DNA of 64,000 nt from Calditrichia bacterium (GCA_020635015.1 JACKAP010000009.1:62001-126000); one strand, 5' to 3'; positions 53,555-63,115 are shown, counted from the first letter of the stretch. The notes: generated from the sequence alone by a model not told the origin. A program made the numbers and translations.

Positions 53555-55945
53555 TTATTCATACCGCAAAGACTTGACCGGATTGGCCAATGCCACCTTC
53601 AATGCCTGGTAGATGATGGTCAGGAGGGCGATCAACAGCGCCAGGAGCGCCGCCGCTACAAAGACCAGGATGCCCATCTCGGTGTGGTAGACAAAACCGG
53701 CCAGCCAGTTGCGCATGCCCCAATAGGCCAGGGGCCAGGCGATCAGGTTGGCCAGCAGCACCGGCTTGATGAAGTCCTTCGAGAGCAAGGCGATCAGCCC
53801 GGGGATCGAGGCCCCGAGCACCTTGCGGATCCCGATCTCCTTGGTCTTCTGCTCAGCGGTAAACGCGGCCAGCCCGAACAGGCCCAGGCAGGCGATGAAG
53901 ATCGCCAGCGAGGCGAAAATCCCAAAGAGCTTGCCGGTGTTGAGGTCGGTTTTGTAGATGCCGTTGAAATGCGCATCGAGGAAGTCGTATTCATACGGGT
54001 AATCGGGGAGATGGGTTTTCCACACCTGTTCGACCTTTTCCAGGGCGGCGGGGATGTCGCCTCCCTGGAGCTTGACCAGCAGGTAGTAGTAGCGGGGAGG
54101 ATCGATGAACATGATCAGCGGCTCGATCTTCTGGCGCAGGGAATAGAAGTGGTAGTCGTTGACCACCCCGATCACCCGGAAGTTGGGCGCTTCATCCCCC
54201 CAGCCCTCGAACTCCTTGCCGATCGGGTTCTCCCAGCCAAATTCCTTTACCGCCGCCTGATTGATGATCACCGAAGTGACGGTGTCCTCGGCAAACGCCG
54301 GCGAGAAGTCGCGCCCCTCCATGATGCGCATCTCCATGGTCTTGATGAAATCGAAATCGACATGGGCGTAGCGCATCATCATCTTCACTTCCTGGGAGGT
54401 GCCGGCGACGGTCATGGTGCCCTGGGAGCCGCTGGCCCCGCGCAGCCCGGAGGAGGCGGTCACCCCGCGGATGCCGGCCTGGCGTTTCAGGTCTTCCTTG
54501 AGGAGCTCGACCTGCTGGCGAACTTCCTTCCCGCGCAGGGGAATGTAGACGATCTGGTCCTTGTTATAGCCCAGGTCTCGATTGCGCACATAATCGAGCT
54601 GCTCGATGACCACCCCGGTGCATACCAGCAGCACGATGGCGATGGCGAACTGCAGCACCACCAGCACCTTGCGCAGGCTTGCGCCGCCCTGTCCCGCCCG
54701 GCTGCCGGCGGTGGTCGACTTCAGGGTCTCCACCGGGCGGAAGCGTGAGAGATAGAAGGCCGGGTAGCTGCCGGCAACGATCCCCACCAGCAGGGTCAGC
54801 GCCACCAGTTCCAGGATAAAGCCGCGGTTTTCATAATAATCGAAAATAAAGCGATCGCCGAGCATCTCTTTGAAGAAAGGCATCACCACCTGCACGATCA
54901 GCAATCCCAGCAGCAAAGCGAAACCGGTGATCAGGATCGACTCGCCTAAAAATTGCAGAACCAGGTCCTTGCGCTGGGAACCGAGCACCTTGCGCACGCC
55001 CACTTCCTTGGCCCGCCGTGCCGAACGGGCCGTCGCCAGGTTCATGAAATTGATGCAGGCGATCAGCAGGATGAACAGGGCGATCAGGGAAAAGATATAA
55101 ACGCTCTGAATATCACCCCGGTGGTAGTTGTAGGTTTGGTAGATAATATGATCGGAGCGCAGGTGGACATCCAGCAGCGGCTGCAGGTAAAGTTCGAAAG
55201 TTAACTTCTCTTCCTCGATGTATTTATTCAGGAACTCGGGGAATTTTGCTTCCAGCGCCTGGGCAGAGGCGCCTTCCCGAAGCAGGATATAAGTGGCCAT
55301 TGAATTGCTGTGCCAACTGTTCAGCCAACTGTATTCATTTTCGATCGTGGAGAAAGAAAGCAGCATTTCGAAGTGCAGGTGAGAATTCTCCGGATAATCG
55401 TCTATCACCCCGGTTACCTGGCATTCGTAAGGGCCGTAACTGATCATTTCGCCGAGGGGGTTAGCATCGCCGAAGTATTTTTCTGCCAGGGTGCGGGTCA
55501 GCACCATCGAATTGGGCGCAGCCAGGGCGGTGGCGGGATCGCCGCTGCTAAAGGGAATGGTGAAGATTTCAAAAATCGCCGGATCGGCGGCGGCGGCTTC
55601 TTCGTAAAAGCGCTTATCACCGTAGCTTAGCAGAAAGTTGCCGTGGGGCCGGATGCGTGCGGCGCTGAGGATCTCCGGAAAATCATTTGCCAGGGCCGGG
55701 GCTAACGGCCCCATGGTCACTGCCACGTGCTGGGTGCCCACGCCGGGATGGTGCTGGATCTCCACCGGGCGGTAAATCCGGTTGGCATTTTTGTGAAAGC
55801 GGTCGAAGCTGAGTTCGTTTTTGATATAAGTGGAAATGATGATAAAGCCGGCCAGCCCGATCGCCAGGCCGAGGATGTTGATTAAGGCGTAGACTTTATT
55901 CTTGAGCAGATTGCGGATCGTAATCTTCCAGTAGTTCTTTAGCAT
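53555..55945 (-). CDS. ABC transporter permease, MacB/FtsX type (3)
   Basis: A 796-residue third member of the group, on the minus strand: MLKNYWKITIRNLLKNKVYA, TARSARRAKEVGVRKVLGSQ, EQKTKEIGIRKVLGASIPGL and the ending VALANPVKSLRYE. AAGGGG lies upstream of the ATG. It is divergent from the ParA-like gene. Three full-length permeases without an ATPase in 7 kb point to local gene expansion, a pattern known in this phylum-level group for MacB-like permeases. Confidence 0.9.
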   Translation of the reverse strand: MLKNYWKITIRNLLKNKVYALINILGLAIGLAGFIIISTYIKNELSFDRFHKNANRIYRPVEIQHHPGVGTQHVAVTMGPLAPALANDFPEILSAARIRPHGNFLLSYGDKRFYEEAAAADPAIFEIFTIPFSSGDPATALAAPNSMVLTRTLAEKYFGDANPLGEMISYGPYECQVTGVIDDYPENSHLHFEMLLSFSTIENEYSWLNSWHSNSMATYILLREGASAQALEAKFPEFLNKYIEEEKLTFELYLQPLLDVHLRSDHIIYQTYNYHRGDIQSVYIFSLIALFILLIACINFMNLATARSARRAKEVGVRKVLGSQRKDLVLQFLGESILITGFALLLGLLIVQVVMPFFKEMLGDRFIFDYYENRGFILELVALTLLVGIVAGSYPAFYLSRFRPVETLKSTTAGSRAGQGGASLRKVLVVLQFAIAIVLLVCTGVVIEQLDYVRNRDLGYNKDQIVYIPLRGKEVRQQVELLKEDLKRQAGIRGVTASSGLRGASGSQGTMTVAGTSQEVKMMMRYAHVDFDFIKTMEMRIMEGRDFSPAFAEDTVTSVIINQAAVKEFGWENPIGKEFEGWGDEAPNFRVIGVVNDYHFYSLRQKIEPLIMFIDPPRYYYLLVKLQGGDIPAALEKVEQVWKTHLPDYPYEYDFLDAHFNGIYKTDLNTGKLFGIFASLAIFIACLGLFGLAAFTAEQKTKEIGIRKVLGASIPGLIALLSKDFIKPVLLANLIAWPLAYWGMRNWLAGFVYHTEMGILVFVAAALLALLIALLTIIYQALKVALANPVKSLRYE

Positions 55946-56166
55946 CGCGGCCCCTTTCGCGGTTTGTGCAGTTACATTTTAGATTAGACAGGGAAGCGGT
56001 GGAAAAAGTTTACAACATTGTACTACCCCCCTCTCCCAAAAAGGATTTCCGGAAATGTGAGATACGGCCGCCGCCAGGGGTCGAGTTTGTTGTACTTAAA
56101 GTAGCTTGCCGTCATGTCGAAGATAAGTTCAGCGGCAGCAAATACTCTTTGAAGGAAGGATCGGTC

Positions 56167-56988
56167 ATGAAAGCGTTTGCCATATTAAGCCTAAAAGGCG
56201 GGGTGGGGAAGACCACCCTGGCGGCTAACTTAAGCACCGCGCTCAGCTTGATGGGCCGGCGGGTGCTGCTGGTCGATCTCGATCCCTTGCATGACTTGAC
56301 CTACAGTTTCGGGATCAATGCTATTGAGACCCGGGGAGTAGAGTTCTTGCTGGAGAAAGACCTGAAATTTGAAGATGTGATGGTACCGCTGAGCGAAAAT
56401 CTGCATATCATCCCCGCCGGCAAGAAGTTGAAGGATCTGGAGCTGTCCCTCGCCAATATGTTCGTGAAGGCTAAGGACACCTACTTTTGCTACCTGCTGC
56501 GCAATGTGCTGGAGCCGCTGGAAGACCGCTACGATTATGTTTTCATCGATTGTCCCCCTTATGCCGGGTTTGTCACCATCAACGCCCTGGTGTATGCCCA
56601 GAACATTCTGATGCCGGTGCAATGCCAGCATCTCGGCCTGGAATCCACCAAAAAGACCGTCTCGCTGATCAGCCGGGTGCGCAAATTCAACGGCCTGCCC
56701 CGCCGGGAATTGACGGTGATTCCCACCATGTATGATGTGCGCAACCGCCTCTCCGACCAGGTGATCGACCGTCTCAATACGATGTTCCCCGATGCCCTGA
56801 CTGGCACCCGCATCCGGGTCAATGTGGCCCTGGCGGAGGCGCCTGGCTTCGGGAAAACCATCTTCGAGCACCAGCCGGATAGCCATGGCGCGGAAGATTT
56901 CCGGCGTCTGGCCGATGAAATCGCCGAGAAATTCGAAAACGATGCGATCCCAGCACTACCCCTTGCATATGTTCAAGCCCTTCCGTAA
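56167..56988 (+). CDS. ParA/MinD-like ATPase (no ParB nearby)
   Basis: A 273-residue deviant-Walker ATPase: MKAFAILSLKGGVGKTTLAA (Walker A), LLVDLDPLHDLTYSFG, and YVFIDCPPYAGFVTINAL for the signature. The C-terminal part has PTMYDVRNRLSDQVIDRL. I chose the ATG at 56167 (GGAAGGA upstream) because the upstream open frame to 55966 shows no family similarity. It lies 48 nt upstream of the membrane-protein gene in the same direction and there is no ParB, so it may position or regulate that membrane protein rather than segregate DNA. Confidence 0.88.
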   Translation: MKAFAILSLKGGVGKTTLAANLSTALSLMGRRVLLVDLDPLHDLTYSFGINAIETRGVEFLLEKDLKFEDVMVPLSENLHIIPAGKKLKDLELSLANMFVKAKDTYFCYLLRNVLEPLEDRYDYVFIDCPPYAGFVTINALVYAQNILMPVQCQHLGLESTKKTVSLISRVRKFNGLPRRELTVIPTMYDVRNRLSDQVIDRLNTMFPDALTGTRIRVNVALAEAPGFGKTIFEHQPDSHGAEDFRRLADEIAEKFENDAIPALPLAYVQALP

Positions 56989-57036
56989 TATCAGCCTGGT
57001 GGTTAAATTTATCACAACTATAATCGAGGTATCAAT

Positions 57037-58239
57037 ATGATAAGACAGATCGTCCGTAATTTTGGCGGTGCCGGGGCTGTGCTGGGGATTATGTTGCTGC
57101 TAAGCCCGGGTGTGCTCTTTGCCCAGAAAGCGACCGTACAGGAAGTGCAGCGGTTTTCCCTGACCGACAGCCTGGGTGAAAGCACCAAATATCTTACCCT
57201 GGGCGACCGTATCCGCATGACCGTCAGCCATCTGGAAAAGCTGACCGGGGATACCAGCGGAACGTTGCCGAAAAAATCCGATCTGGTGCTCTATGTCGCC
57301 GATTATCCGATGGAGCAGATCCGCCCCCTGGCGATCGCCCGCAGTTCCGAGGACAGTTCCTTGAGCGTGCTGACCTTCGAGCTGATCCGCACCGAAGAGA
57401 CCATGAAGGATTGGAAGATGTTTTACACCATGCCGCGCGATTACACCCACATGGTGAAATTCAGCGTGGGCATGAAGGACGGTTCGGCGGTGGCGGAGAA
57501 TGAGGGGCATGAGATCGAGGTGGTGTTCATCCGCAAAGGGATCTACCGATTTGCCCTGGCCGGGTTGCTGTTTATCATCATCTCGCTTTTCATCCTGGCG
57601 CGGCGGTCTTCGATCATCAAGGACAACTGCCTGCTGCCGACCCAGCAGAAACCCTTCAGCCTGGCCAAGACCCAATTGGCCTGGTGGACGGGGATTATTA
57701 TTTCTTGTTACATTTTCATCTGGGCGGTGACTGGCGCGCGGGTGCCGATCACCGAATCCACCCTGGCGCTGCTGAGCATCGGCATCACCACCTCGGTGGG
57801 CGCCAAGGTGATCGACGTATCCCAGGAAAAGAAACACCGGCCCCAGGCCTCACCCAGCTCCGGGTTTATTATCGATATTCTTTCTGATGATAATGGGGTC
57901 AGCATCCACCGCTTCCAGATGGTGGTGTGGAACCTGGTGATGGGGGTGGGATTTGTCATCTCCATGGCGATCAATTACGCGATGCCGGAATTCGACAATA
58001 CCCTGCTGGCGCTGATGGGAGTGAGCAATGGCGCTTATCTGGGATTGAAGATCCCGGAAAATCCCAAGCACAGCGGCATGGGTGAAGGGAAGCAGCAGCC
58101 GCCCGCACCGGTGGTCGCACCGCCCCCGCCGGTAGAAGCCCCACCTCCTCCGCCTCCAGCCCCACAGACGCCTCCTCCCCCGCCGGCGGATGGCGATGAC
58201 GACCTGGCGCCGCCGTTTACACCCGGTTCCGGGCAATAG
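57037..58239 (+). CDS. Multi-pass membrane protein with proline-rich tail
   Basis: A 400-residue protein: signal segment (AVLGIMLLLSPGVLFAQ), a periplasmic domain of about 140 residues (YLTLGDRIRMTVSHLEKLTG), then TM segments FALAGLLFIIISLFILA, WWTGIIISCYIFIWAVTGA, LALLSIGITTSVGAKVI and LVMGVGFVISMAINYA, and a cytoplasmic tail of Pro-rich runs (APPPPVEAPPPPPPAPQTPP). It starts after GAGGT. It follows the ParA-like gene, likely as a two-gene unit. I do not recognise the family. The Pro-rich tail could be a protein-docking segment. Confidence 0.65.
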   Translation: MIRQIVRNFGGAGAVLGIMLLLSPGVLFAQKATVQEVQRFSLTDSLGESTKYLTLGDRIRMTVSHLEKLTGDTSGTLPKKSDLVLYVADYPMEQIRPLAIARSSEDSSLSVLTFELIRTEETMKDWKMFYTMPRDYTHMVKFSVGMKDGSAVAENEGHEIEVVFIRKGIYRFALAGLLFIIISLFILARRSSIIKDNCLLPTQQKPFSLAKTQLAWWTGIIISCYIFIWAVTGARVPITESTLALLSIGITTSVGAKVIDVSQEKKHRPQASPSSGFIIDILSDDNGVSIHRFQMVVWNLVMGVGFVISMAINYAMPEFDNTLLALMGVSNGAYLGLKIPENPKHSGMGEGKQQPPAPVVAPPPPVEAPPPPPPAPQTPPPPPADGDDDLAPPFTPGSGQ

Positions 58240-58344
58240 GCCGAATTGCACGCAGATTTGCGGCGTAAACTGAATTGCACGCAGATTTACACAGATTGGA
58301 CAGATTTACGCAGATTGATTTTGATACGTTATTGCATCCCGGGT

Positions 58345-58394
58345 AAAAACACAAGACCCGCTCACCGGAAAGGCTGAGCGGGTCTTGTGTTTTT
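58345..58394 (+). terminator. Strong terminator for the ParA/membrane-protein unit
   Basis: Stem ACACAAGACCCGCTCA / TGAGCGGGTCTTGTGT followed by TTTT and preceded by AAAA; about 110 nt after the stop. Confidence 0.85.
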
Positions 58395-58433
58395 CGAAGC
58401 GATATAATTTACTATGTCCCGGAACCAAATTCG

Positions 58434-58560
58434 TGCAGTCATTGCGAGGCGTTTTTGGCCGAAGCAATCTCCTGCGTGGTGCACCCGGCCGCAGTTACGC
58501 TGGAAGCGATTCGCGGGAGATTGCCGCGCCGCAAAGACGCGGCTCGCAATGACGACACCT
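58434..58560. repeat. MITE-like inverted repeat (GTCATTGCGAG ends), copy 2
   Basis: Begins CAGTCATTGCGAGG and ends GGCTCGCAATGACGAC. Its right half (GCGGGAGATTGCCGCGCC ...) is the reverse complement of the left part of the 18821 copy, so both belong to one family in opposite orientation. Confidence 0.88.
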
Positions 58561-58594
58561 GTTTGAGCCGCCCTGTCAGCAATTCTTTTCCGTT

Positions 58595-58630
58595 AAAAAG
58601 CCCTCTCACCCAAAAGGCCGAGAGGGCTTC
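58595..58630 (-). terminator. Terminator for the secreted-protein gene at 58708
   Basis: AAGCCCTCTC / GAGAGGGCTT stem, with A5 on the + strand giving a T-run on the minus strand. The near-identical hairpin at 63044-63081 serves the gene at 63159. Confidence 0.82.
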
Positions 58631-58664
58631 CTAAAATCATATCATGTCTACCCCGAAGTTAATA

Positions 58665-58700
58665 CGTCTGGCATGACCGTCGTCCAGGTCATGCCAGACG
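58665..58700 (-). other. Conserved 3' hairpin, copy 1
   Basis: Perfect 14-bp stem CGTCTGGCATGACC / GGTCATGCCAGACG with an 8-nt loop, starting 7 nt after the stop of the 58708 gene. There is no T-run, so it is not a simple terminator. Copies lie at 60768-60803 and 63116-63151. Confidence 0.85.
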
Positions 58701-58707
58701 CAAAACC

Positions 58708-60642
58708 TTACTTCATGAGCATCATTTTTTTGGTGGCGCTGACATTATCGGCGGAGAGCTTGTAGAAGTAGATTCCGGAAGCGAGGTTCGCGGCGTCAAA
58801 TTCGACGCGGTGACTGCCGGCGTTCTGCTTGCCGTTCACCAGGGTGAGCATCTTTTCCCCCAGCAGATTGTAGACTTCCAGAGTCACCTTCGCCGCCTGC
58901 TTGAGATCGTATTCGATGGTGGTCGAGGGGTTGAAGGGATTGGGATAGTTCTGCTTCAGCTCGAAGCCGGCGGCGATGCCGGCGCGGGGATCATCGCCGA
59001 TGCCCAGGGGATACTGCGGATCGATGACCAATTCTTTATAGACCATCGGGCACCAGGAAAAATCCGACTCCACCGTACCGGTGGTGACATTCCGGCCGGG
59101 ATTGGTGTCGATCTGGTAGAGCAGGTTGACGCGGACACTGTCATTCACCACTTCCATCTCGCCGAGTTGGGGGAATTGTTCGACAACGCCGGGCTCGCCT
59201 GCCAGGGCGAAGGGGACACTCCAGGTCTGACCGTAATCCGGAGAATAAGCGGCGTAGATATCCTGGGAATAGGTTCTAAAGGTGGGCGCCCCTCCCAAAA
59301 GACCGTACACATAATTCAGGCCGGTGCCGCTGCCGTCAAGTTCCGGCTGCTCCCAACAGGCCAGGATATGCCCCCCCGGGGCCATGGCGATATGCGGGAA
59401 AGACATCCCCCAGTTGGTGCCCGGGAATCGGGCATCGATCGAGTCGCAGATCGCCGGGTTGCGGGAGATCGCCGGGTCGCTGAGGGCGATCAACTGCTGG
59501 TCGGCGCTGTTCCAGTAGACTGCATCATGGATGCGGTTGAGGGTGTCGCCGCTGGCGCTCAGCTGCACCCCGGGTCCGTTGAAGATCACGTGGGCGTTGC
59601 CGTTCTCATCGTAGACGGATTGCAAATGGCTAAAGAGTGAACCGCCCAGCCCGAATGGATCGTAAAAGAAGTCACCCGGGAGCACATCCTTGAATTTATA
59701 GATCACCGTGGTGTTCCAGCCGGTGGTGGAAGTAAGGTCGCTGCTCTCGTTGAGCACCAGCGCCCCGTCAGCGGCAGTGCTGGCGCCGCCAACAGTATTG
59801 TCACTATCTTCCAAATTAACCAGCCCGTAGCGGGTGCCGTCGGGATGGATCATCGGAGAGGTTTCCGCGTTGGCCATCTGTTGGCTGCCCGGCACGGTGA
59901 GTGGCGGCCAGTTGGTGAGGGTCCAATTGCTTCCCCCGTCGGTGGAAACATAAATTCTTCCGGGCAGGCGGGTGACGTTGTCGGTCGCAACAACAATGCT
60001 CAGGTCACCCTGCGCATCGATTCCCGGCCAGAGGCCGTCACCGTCCACCACCACGTCGGTGGTGAAAGTGAGATTGCCTTCCCCATCATCCTTGCGGAAG
60101 TGGGTCTGCAATCCTGTCGCGGTGGAATAGTGATAGCTATACACCCCGGAATTACCGGGGCCATTGGCCACCCGCGGCCAGCCGGAACCGGCCTGGTCGG
60201 CGGGATAAAAACCCGGCAGTACGCCGAAGAACACTCCGAATTCCTTCGAATAATAATTGTAGGCGGCAAAGCGGCTGGTATTGGCATCGGTGGTGCGGTA
60301 CATGTAGGTCATGTGCACGCCGTTGAAGGCGCCGCCGCTGGAGAGGGCTATCTGGTTGTCGGCGATGTTGTTGTAAGAAAAATCATAAGTGGTATGTCCC
60401 AGGGTATCCACATGCACTTCCCGCACCACGTTGCTGGGGCTCAGGGCCGGGTAGGGATTGGGATGATGCTTCAGCGGCTGGAATCCCGCTTCCAGCATGG
60501 CTGTCACCTGCGCATCATGGCGGTCTAAATCTTCCGGCCCGACCGCATGGGAAATTTTCTTTTTCCCTTTGGCGAATGCCCCGGAAGCGAGCACGGTTGC
60601 CAGTAGGATAGAAGCAAGCAAGATGATAAAGTTACGCATCAT
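58708..60642 (-). CDS. Secreted BNR-like protein with sorting domain (1)
   Basis: A 644-residue exported protein: signal (ILLASILLATVLASGAFA), then a region with Asp-box-like blades (YVSTDGGSNWTLT, YAAYSPDYGQTWSVP) and other WD-like strands, suggesting a sialidase-type propeller. It ends with the sorting module (LKQNYPNPFNPSTTIEYDL, ASGIYFYKLS, ATKKMMLMK). The ATG at 60642 follows GGAGGTATT, exactly as in its paralog. Catalytic residues of sialidases cannot be assigned. It is paralogous to 60811 and less so to 63159, and all three share the same 3' hairpin. Confidence 0.83.
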   Translation of the reverse strand: MMRNFIILLASILLATVLASGAFAKGKKKISHAVGPEDLDRHDAQVTAMLEAGFQPLKHHPNPYPALSPSNVVREVHVDTLGHTTYDFSYNNIADNQIALSSGGAFNGVHMTYMYRTTDANTSRFAAYNYYSKEFGVFFGVLPGFYPADQAGSGWPRVANGPGNSGVYSYHYSTATGLQTHFRKDDGEGNLTFTTDVVVDGDGLWPGIDAQGDLSIVVATDNVTRLPGRIYVSTDGGSNWTLTNWPPLTVPGSQQMANAETSPMIHPDGTRYGLVNLEDSDNTVGGASTAADGALVLNESSDLTSTTGWNTTVIYKFKDVLPGDFFYDPFGLGGSLFSHLQSVYDENGNAHVIFNGPGVQLSASGDTLNRIHDAVYWNSADQQLIALSDPAISRNPAICDSIDARFPGTNWGMSFPHIAMAPGGHILACWEQPELDGSGTGLNYVYGLLGGAPTFRTYSQDIYAAYSPDYGQTWSVPFALAGEPGVVEQFPQLGEMEVVNDSVRVNLLYQIDTNPGRNVTTGTVESDFSWCPMVYKELVIDPQYPLGIGDDPRAGIAAGFELKQNYPNPFNPSTTIEYDLKQAAKVTLEVYNLLGEKMLTLVNGKQNAGSHRVEFDAANLASGIYFYKLSADNVSATKKMMLMK

Positions 60643-60704
60643 AATACCTCCTACTTATAGATTATGTTAAAATTGGGATTATTAAGCGAAGGAATCGCCT
60701 GTAA

Positions 60705-60745
60705 ATATGCTGGTTGCGGCATTCGTAACATTCCAACCAGCATAT
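60705..60745 (-). other. Leader hairpin upstream of secreted-protein gene
   Basis: A 12-bp perfect stem ATATGCTGGTTG / CAACCAGCATAT with a 17-nt loop between the two paralogous genes. Part of it (GGTTGCGGNATNNGTAACATT) recurs near 62796-62818 in front of the 60811 gene, so a conserved leader element is possible. Confidence 0.55.
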
Positions 60746-60767
60746 CGCGTCTTAATCGAAGTCAAAA

Positions 60768-60803
60768 CGTCTGGCATGACCGTAGTCCAGGTCATGCCAG
60801 ACG
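60768..60803 (-). other. Conserved 3' hairpin, copy 2
   Basis: Same 14-bp stem as copy 1 with loop GTAGTCCA, 7 nt after the stop of the 60811 gene. Confidence 0.85.
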
Positions 60804-60810
60804 CAAAACC

Positions 60811-62727
60811 CTACTTCATGAGCATCATTTTCTTGGTGGCGCTGACGTTATCGGCGGAGAGCTTGTAGAAGTAGATTCCGGAAGCGAGGTTCGCGGCGTC
60901 AAACGCCACGCGGTGACTGCCGGCGTTTTGCTTGCTGTTCACCAGGGTGAGCATTTTTTCACCCAGCAGATTGTAGACGTCCAGGGTCACCTTCGCGGCC
61001 TGCTTGAGATCGTATTCGATGGTGGTCGAGGGGTTGAAGGGATTGGGATAGTTCTGCTTCAGCTCGAAGCCGGCGGCGATGCCGGCGCGGGGATCATCGC
61101 CGATGCCCAGGGGATACTGCGGATCGATCACCAGGGTCTTGAAGACCCAGGGGCACCAGGAGAAATCCGATTCCGCGGCGGTGACGCTCTGGCCGGGGTT
61201 GGTGTCGATCTGGTAGAGCAGGTTGACCTGCACGCTGTCGTTGACGATTTCCAACTCGCCCAGTTGGGGGTAATGTTCGATCACGCCGACCTCATTCACC
61301 AGCGGGAAGGGCAGGCTCCAGGTGACGCCGTAATCCGGGGAATAGGCGGCGTAGATATCCTGGGCATAGGTCTTAAAGACCGGTACGCCCCCCACCAGGC
61401 CGAATTGATAATTCAGGTCGGTGCCACCGGCATTGAGTTCCGGCTGCTCCCAGCAAGCCAGGATATGCCCGCCCGGGGCCATGGCGATATGGGGGAAGGA
61501 CATGCCCCAATTGGTGCCGGGGAAGCGTGCATCGATCGAATCGCAGAATGCCGGGTTGCGGGAGATCGCCGGGTCGCTGAGGGCGATCAGTTGCTGTTGG
61601 GCACTGTTCCAGTAAGCGGCGTCATGGATCCGGCTGAGGGTATCGCCGCTGGCGCTGAGCTGCACCCCGGCGCCGTTGAAGATCACGTGGGCGGTGCCGT
61701 TTTCGTCATACACTGACTGCAACTGGCTGTAGACCGAAGAGCCCACTCCGAACTGGTCATAGAAATAATCGCCGGGAAGCACATCCTTGAAGGCATAGAT
61801 CAGCGTCTGGTTCCAGATGTTGGAGGCGGGACTGACATTTTCGCTGAGCACCAGCGCGCCGTCAGCGGTGACGGTGCTGCCGGCGGTAGCATCGCTGTCC
61901 TCCATATTGACCAGCCCGATGCTGTTACCGTTGGGATGGATCATCGGCGAGGCTTCCACATTGGTCTGCTCCAGGGTCCAGGGCTGCATTTGGGGCGGCC
62001 AGCCAACGAAGGTCCAGCTGCTGCCGCCGTCGGTGGAGACATAAAGCTTGCCCGGTTTGCGTGCAACGTTGTCGGTGCAGGTGACTGCGATGAGATCGCC
62101 CTGGGCCTCGATCCCCGGCCAGAGGGCATCGGCATCGATGATCTGATCGGAAGTGAAGGTCAGGTTGCCTTCCCCGTCATCCATCCGGAAGTGGGTCTGC
62201 ACGGTTGCACCGAGGGAATAGTGATAGGTATACACCCCGGTATGGCCGGGACCGTCGGCCACCCGCGGCCAGCCGGAGCCGCCCTGTCCGAAAGGGGTAA
62301 AGCCGGGCAGGGTTCCGAAAAACACTCCGAATTCTTTCGAAAAATAATTATAGGCAGCATAACGGTCGGCATTGTTGTCCGTATCCCGGTACATATAACC
62401 CAGGTGCACCCCGTTGAAGCTGCCGCCGCTGGCAAGCGCCACCTGGTGGTCGGCCACTTCGTTGTAAGAGAAGTCGTAGGTGGTATGCCCTAACGTATCC
62501 ACATACACTTCCCGCACTACGTTGCTGGGATTCATTGCCGGATGGGGATTCGGGCGGTGTTTCAGCGGCTGGTAGCCGGCTTCCAGCATCGCTGTCACCC
62601 TGGCATCAAAACGGTCAAAATCTTCCGGCCCGGTGGCGTGGTAGATCTTCTTTTTGCCCTGGGCAAAGGCCCCGGAGCCGAGCAGCATGGCTGCCAGGAC
62701 CAGCATGACGGTAAACTTACGCAGCAT
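60811..62727 (-). CDS. Secreted BNR-like protein with sorting domain (2)
   Basis: A 638-residue paralog of the preceding gene with the same plan: signal (VMLVLAAMLLGSGAFA), the segment RREVYVDTLGHTTYDFSYNE-like (VREVYVDTLGHTTYDFSY), blades YVSTDGGSSWTFV and YAAYSPDYGVTWSLP, and the C-terminal LKQNYPNPFNPSTTIEYDL module. The last 90 residues are nearly identical to those of copy 1, while the middle differs more, which fits module sharing or gene conversion. GGAGGTATT precedes the ATG at 62727. The expected location is the outer surface or outside. The ligand is unknown. Confidence 0.83.
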   Translation of the reverse strand: MLRKFTVMLVLAAMLLGSGAFAQGKKKIYHATGPEDFDRFDARVTAMLEAGYQPLKHRPNPHPAMNPSNVVREVYVDTLGHTTYDFSYNEVADHQVALASGGSFNGVHLGYMYRDTDNNADRYAAYNYFSKEFGVFFGTLPGFTPFGQGGSGWPRVADGPGHTGVYTYHYSLGATVQTHFRMDDGEGNLTFTSDQIIDADALWPGIEAQGDLIAVTCTDNVARKPGKLYVSTDGGSSWTFVGWPPQMQPWTLEQTNVEASPMIHPNGNSIGLVNMEDSDATAGSTVTADGALVLSENVSPASNIWNQTLIYAFKDVLPGDYFYDQFGVGSSVYSQLQSVYDENGTAHVIFNGAGVQLSASGDTLSRIHDAAYWNSAQQQLIALSDPAISRNPAFCDSIDARFPGTNWGMSFPHIAMAPGGHILACWEQPELNAGGTDLNYQFGLVGGVPVFKTYAQDIYAAYSPDYGVTWSLPFPLVNEVGVIEHYPQLGELEIVNDSVQVNLLYQIDTNPGQSVTAAESDFSWCPWVFKTLVIDPQYPLGIGDDPRAGIAAGFELKQNYPNPFNPSTTIEYDLKQAAKVTLDVYNLLGEKMLTLVNSKQNAGSHRVAFDAANLASGIYFYKLSADNVSATKKMMLMK

Positions 62728-62947
62728 AATACCTCCTTGAATAACGATGAGTTTGGGATAATTAAACTAAAAGGCTCCCCTGCAAAAGAGCCGGTTGCGG
62801 TATGGGTAACATTACCAAATAAAAATTTGATAGACAAAAGAAAATTGGGTTTTGGGAAAAAATATCGTACGGGGAATTGCACGCAGATTTACACAAATTA
62901 GGCGGATTTACACAGATAAGTAAATGAACAAAAATAATTGACATTTC

Positions 62948-63024
62948 TACCCCCCTTCCGTCCCCCCTTACCAAGGGGGGAAACCTGCAAGTCTCCCCTT
63001 AGTAAGGGGAGATTTAGAGGGGTT
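62948..63024. repeat. Core of the CCTTACCAAGGGG element, copy 3
   Basis: TACCCCCCTTCCGTCCCCCC to AGATTTAGAGGGGTT in reverse orientation relative to 6541-6739 and 12725-13064. It lacks the TCCACGGATTACACGG ends. Confidence 0.8.
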
Positions 63025-63043
63025 ATTCTGATCCATCCGCCCA

Positions 63044-63081
63044 TAAAAAAGCCCTCTCACCAAAAAGGCTGAGAGGGCTTC
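63044..63081 (-). terminator. Terminator for the secreted-protein gene at 63159
   Basis: A6 then GCCCTCTC / GAGAGGGC stem with loop ACCAAAAAGGCT. Minus-strand T-run. Nearly identical to 58595-58630. Confidence 0.82.
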
Positions 63082-63115
63082 AAACCATGATGTCGTATCT
63101 AAACCAAAGTTGATA

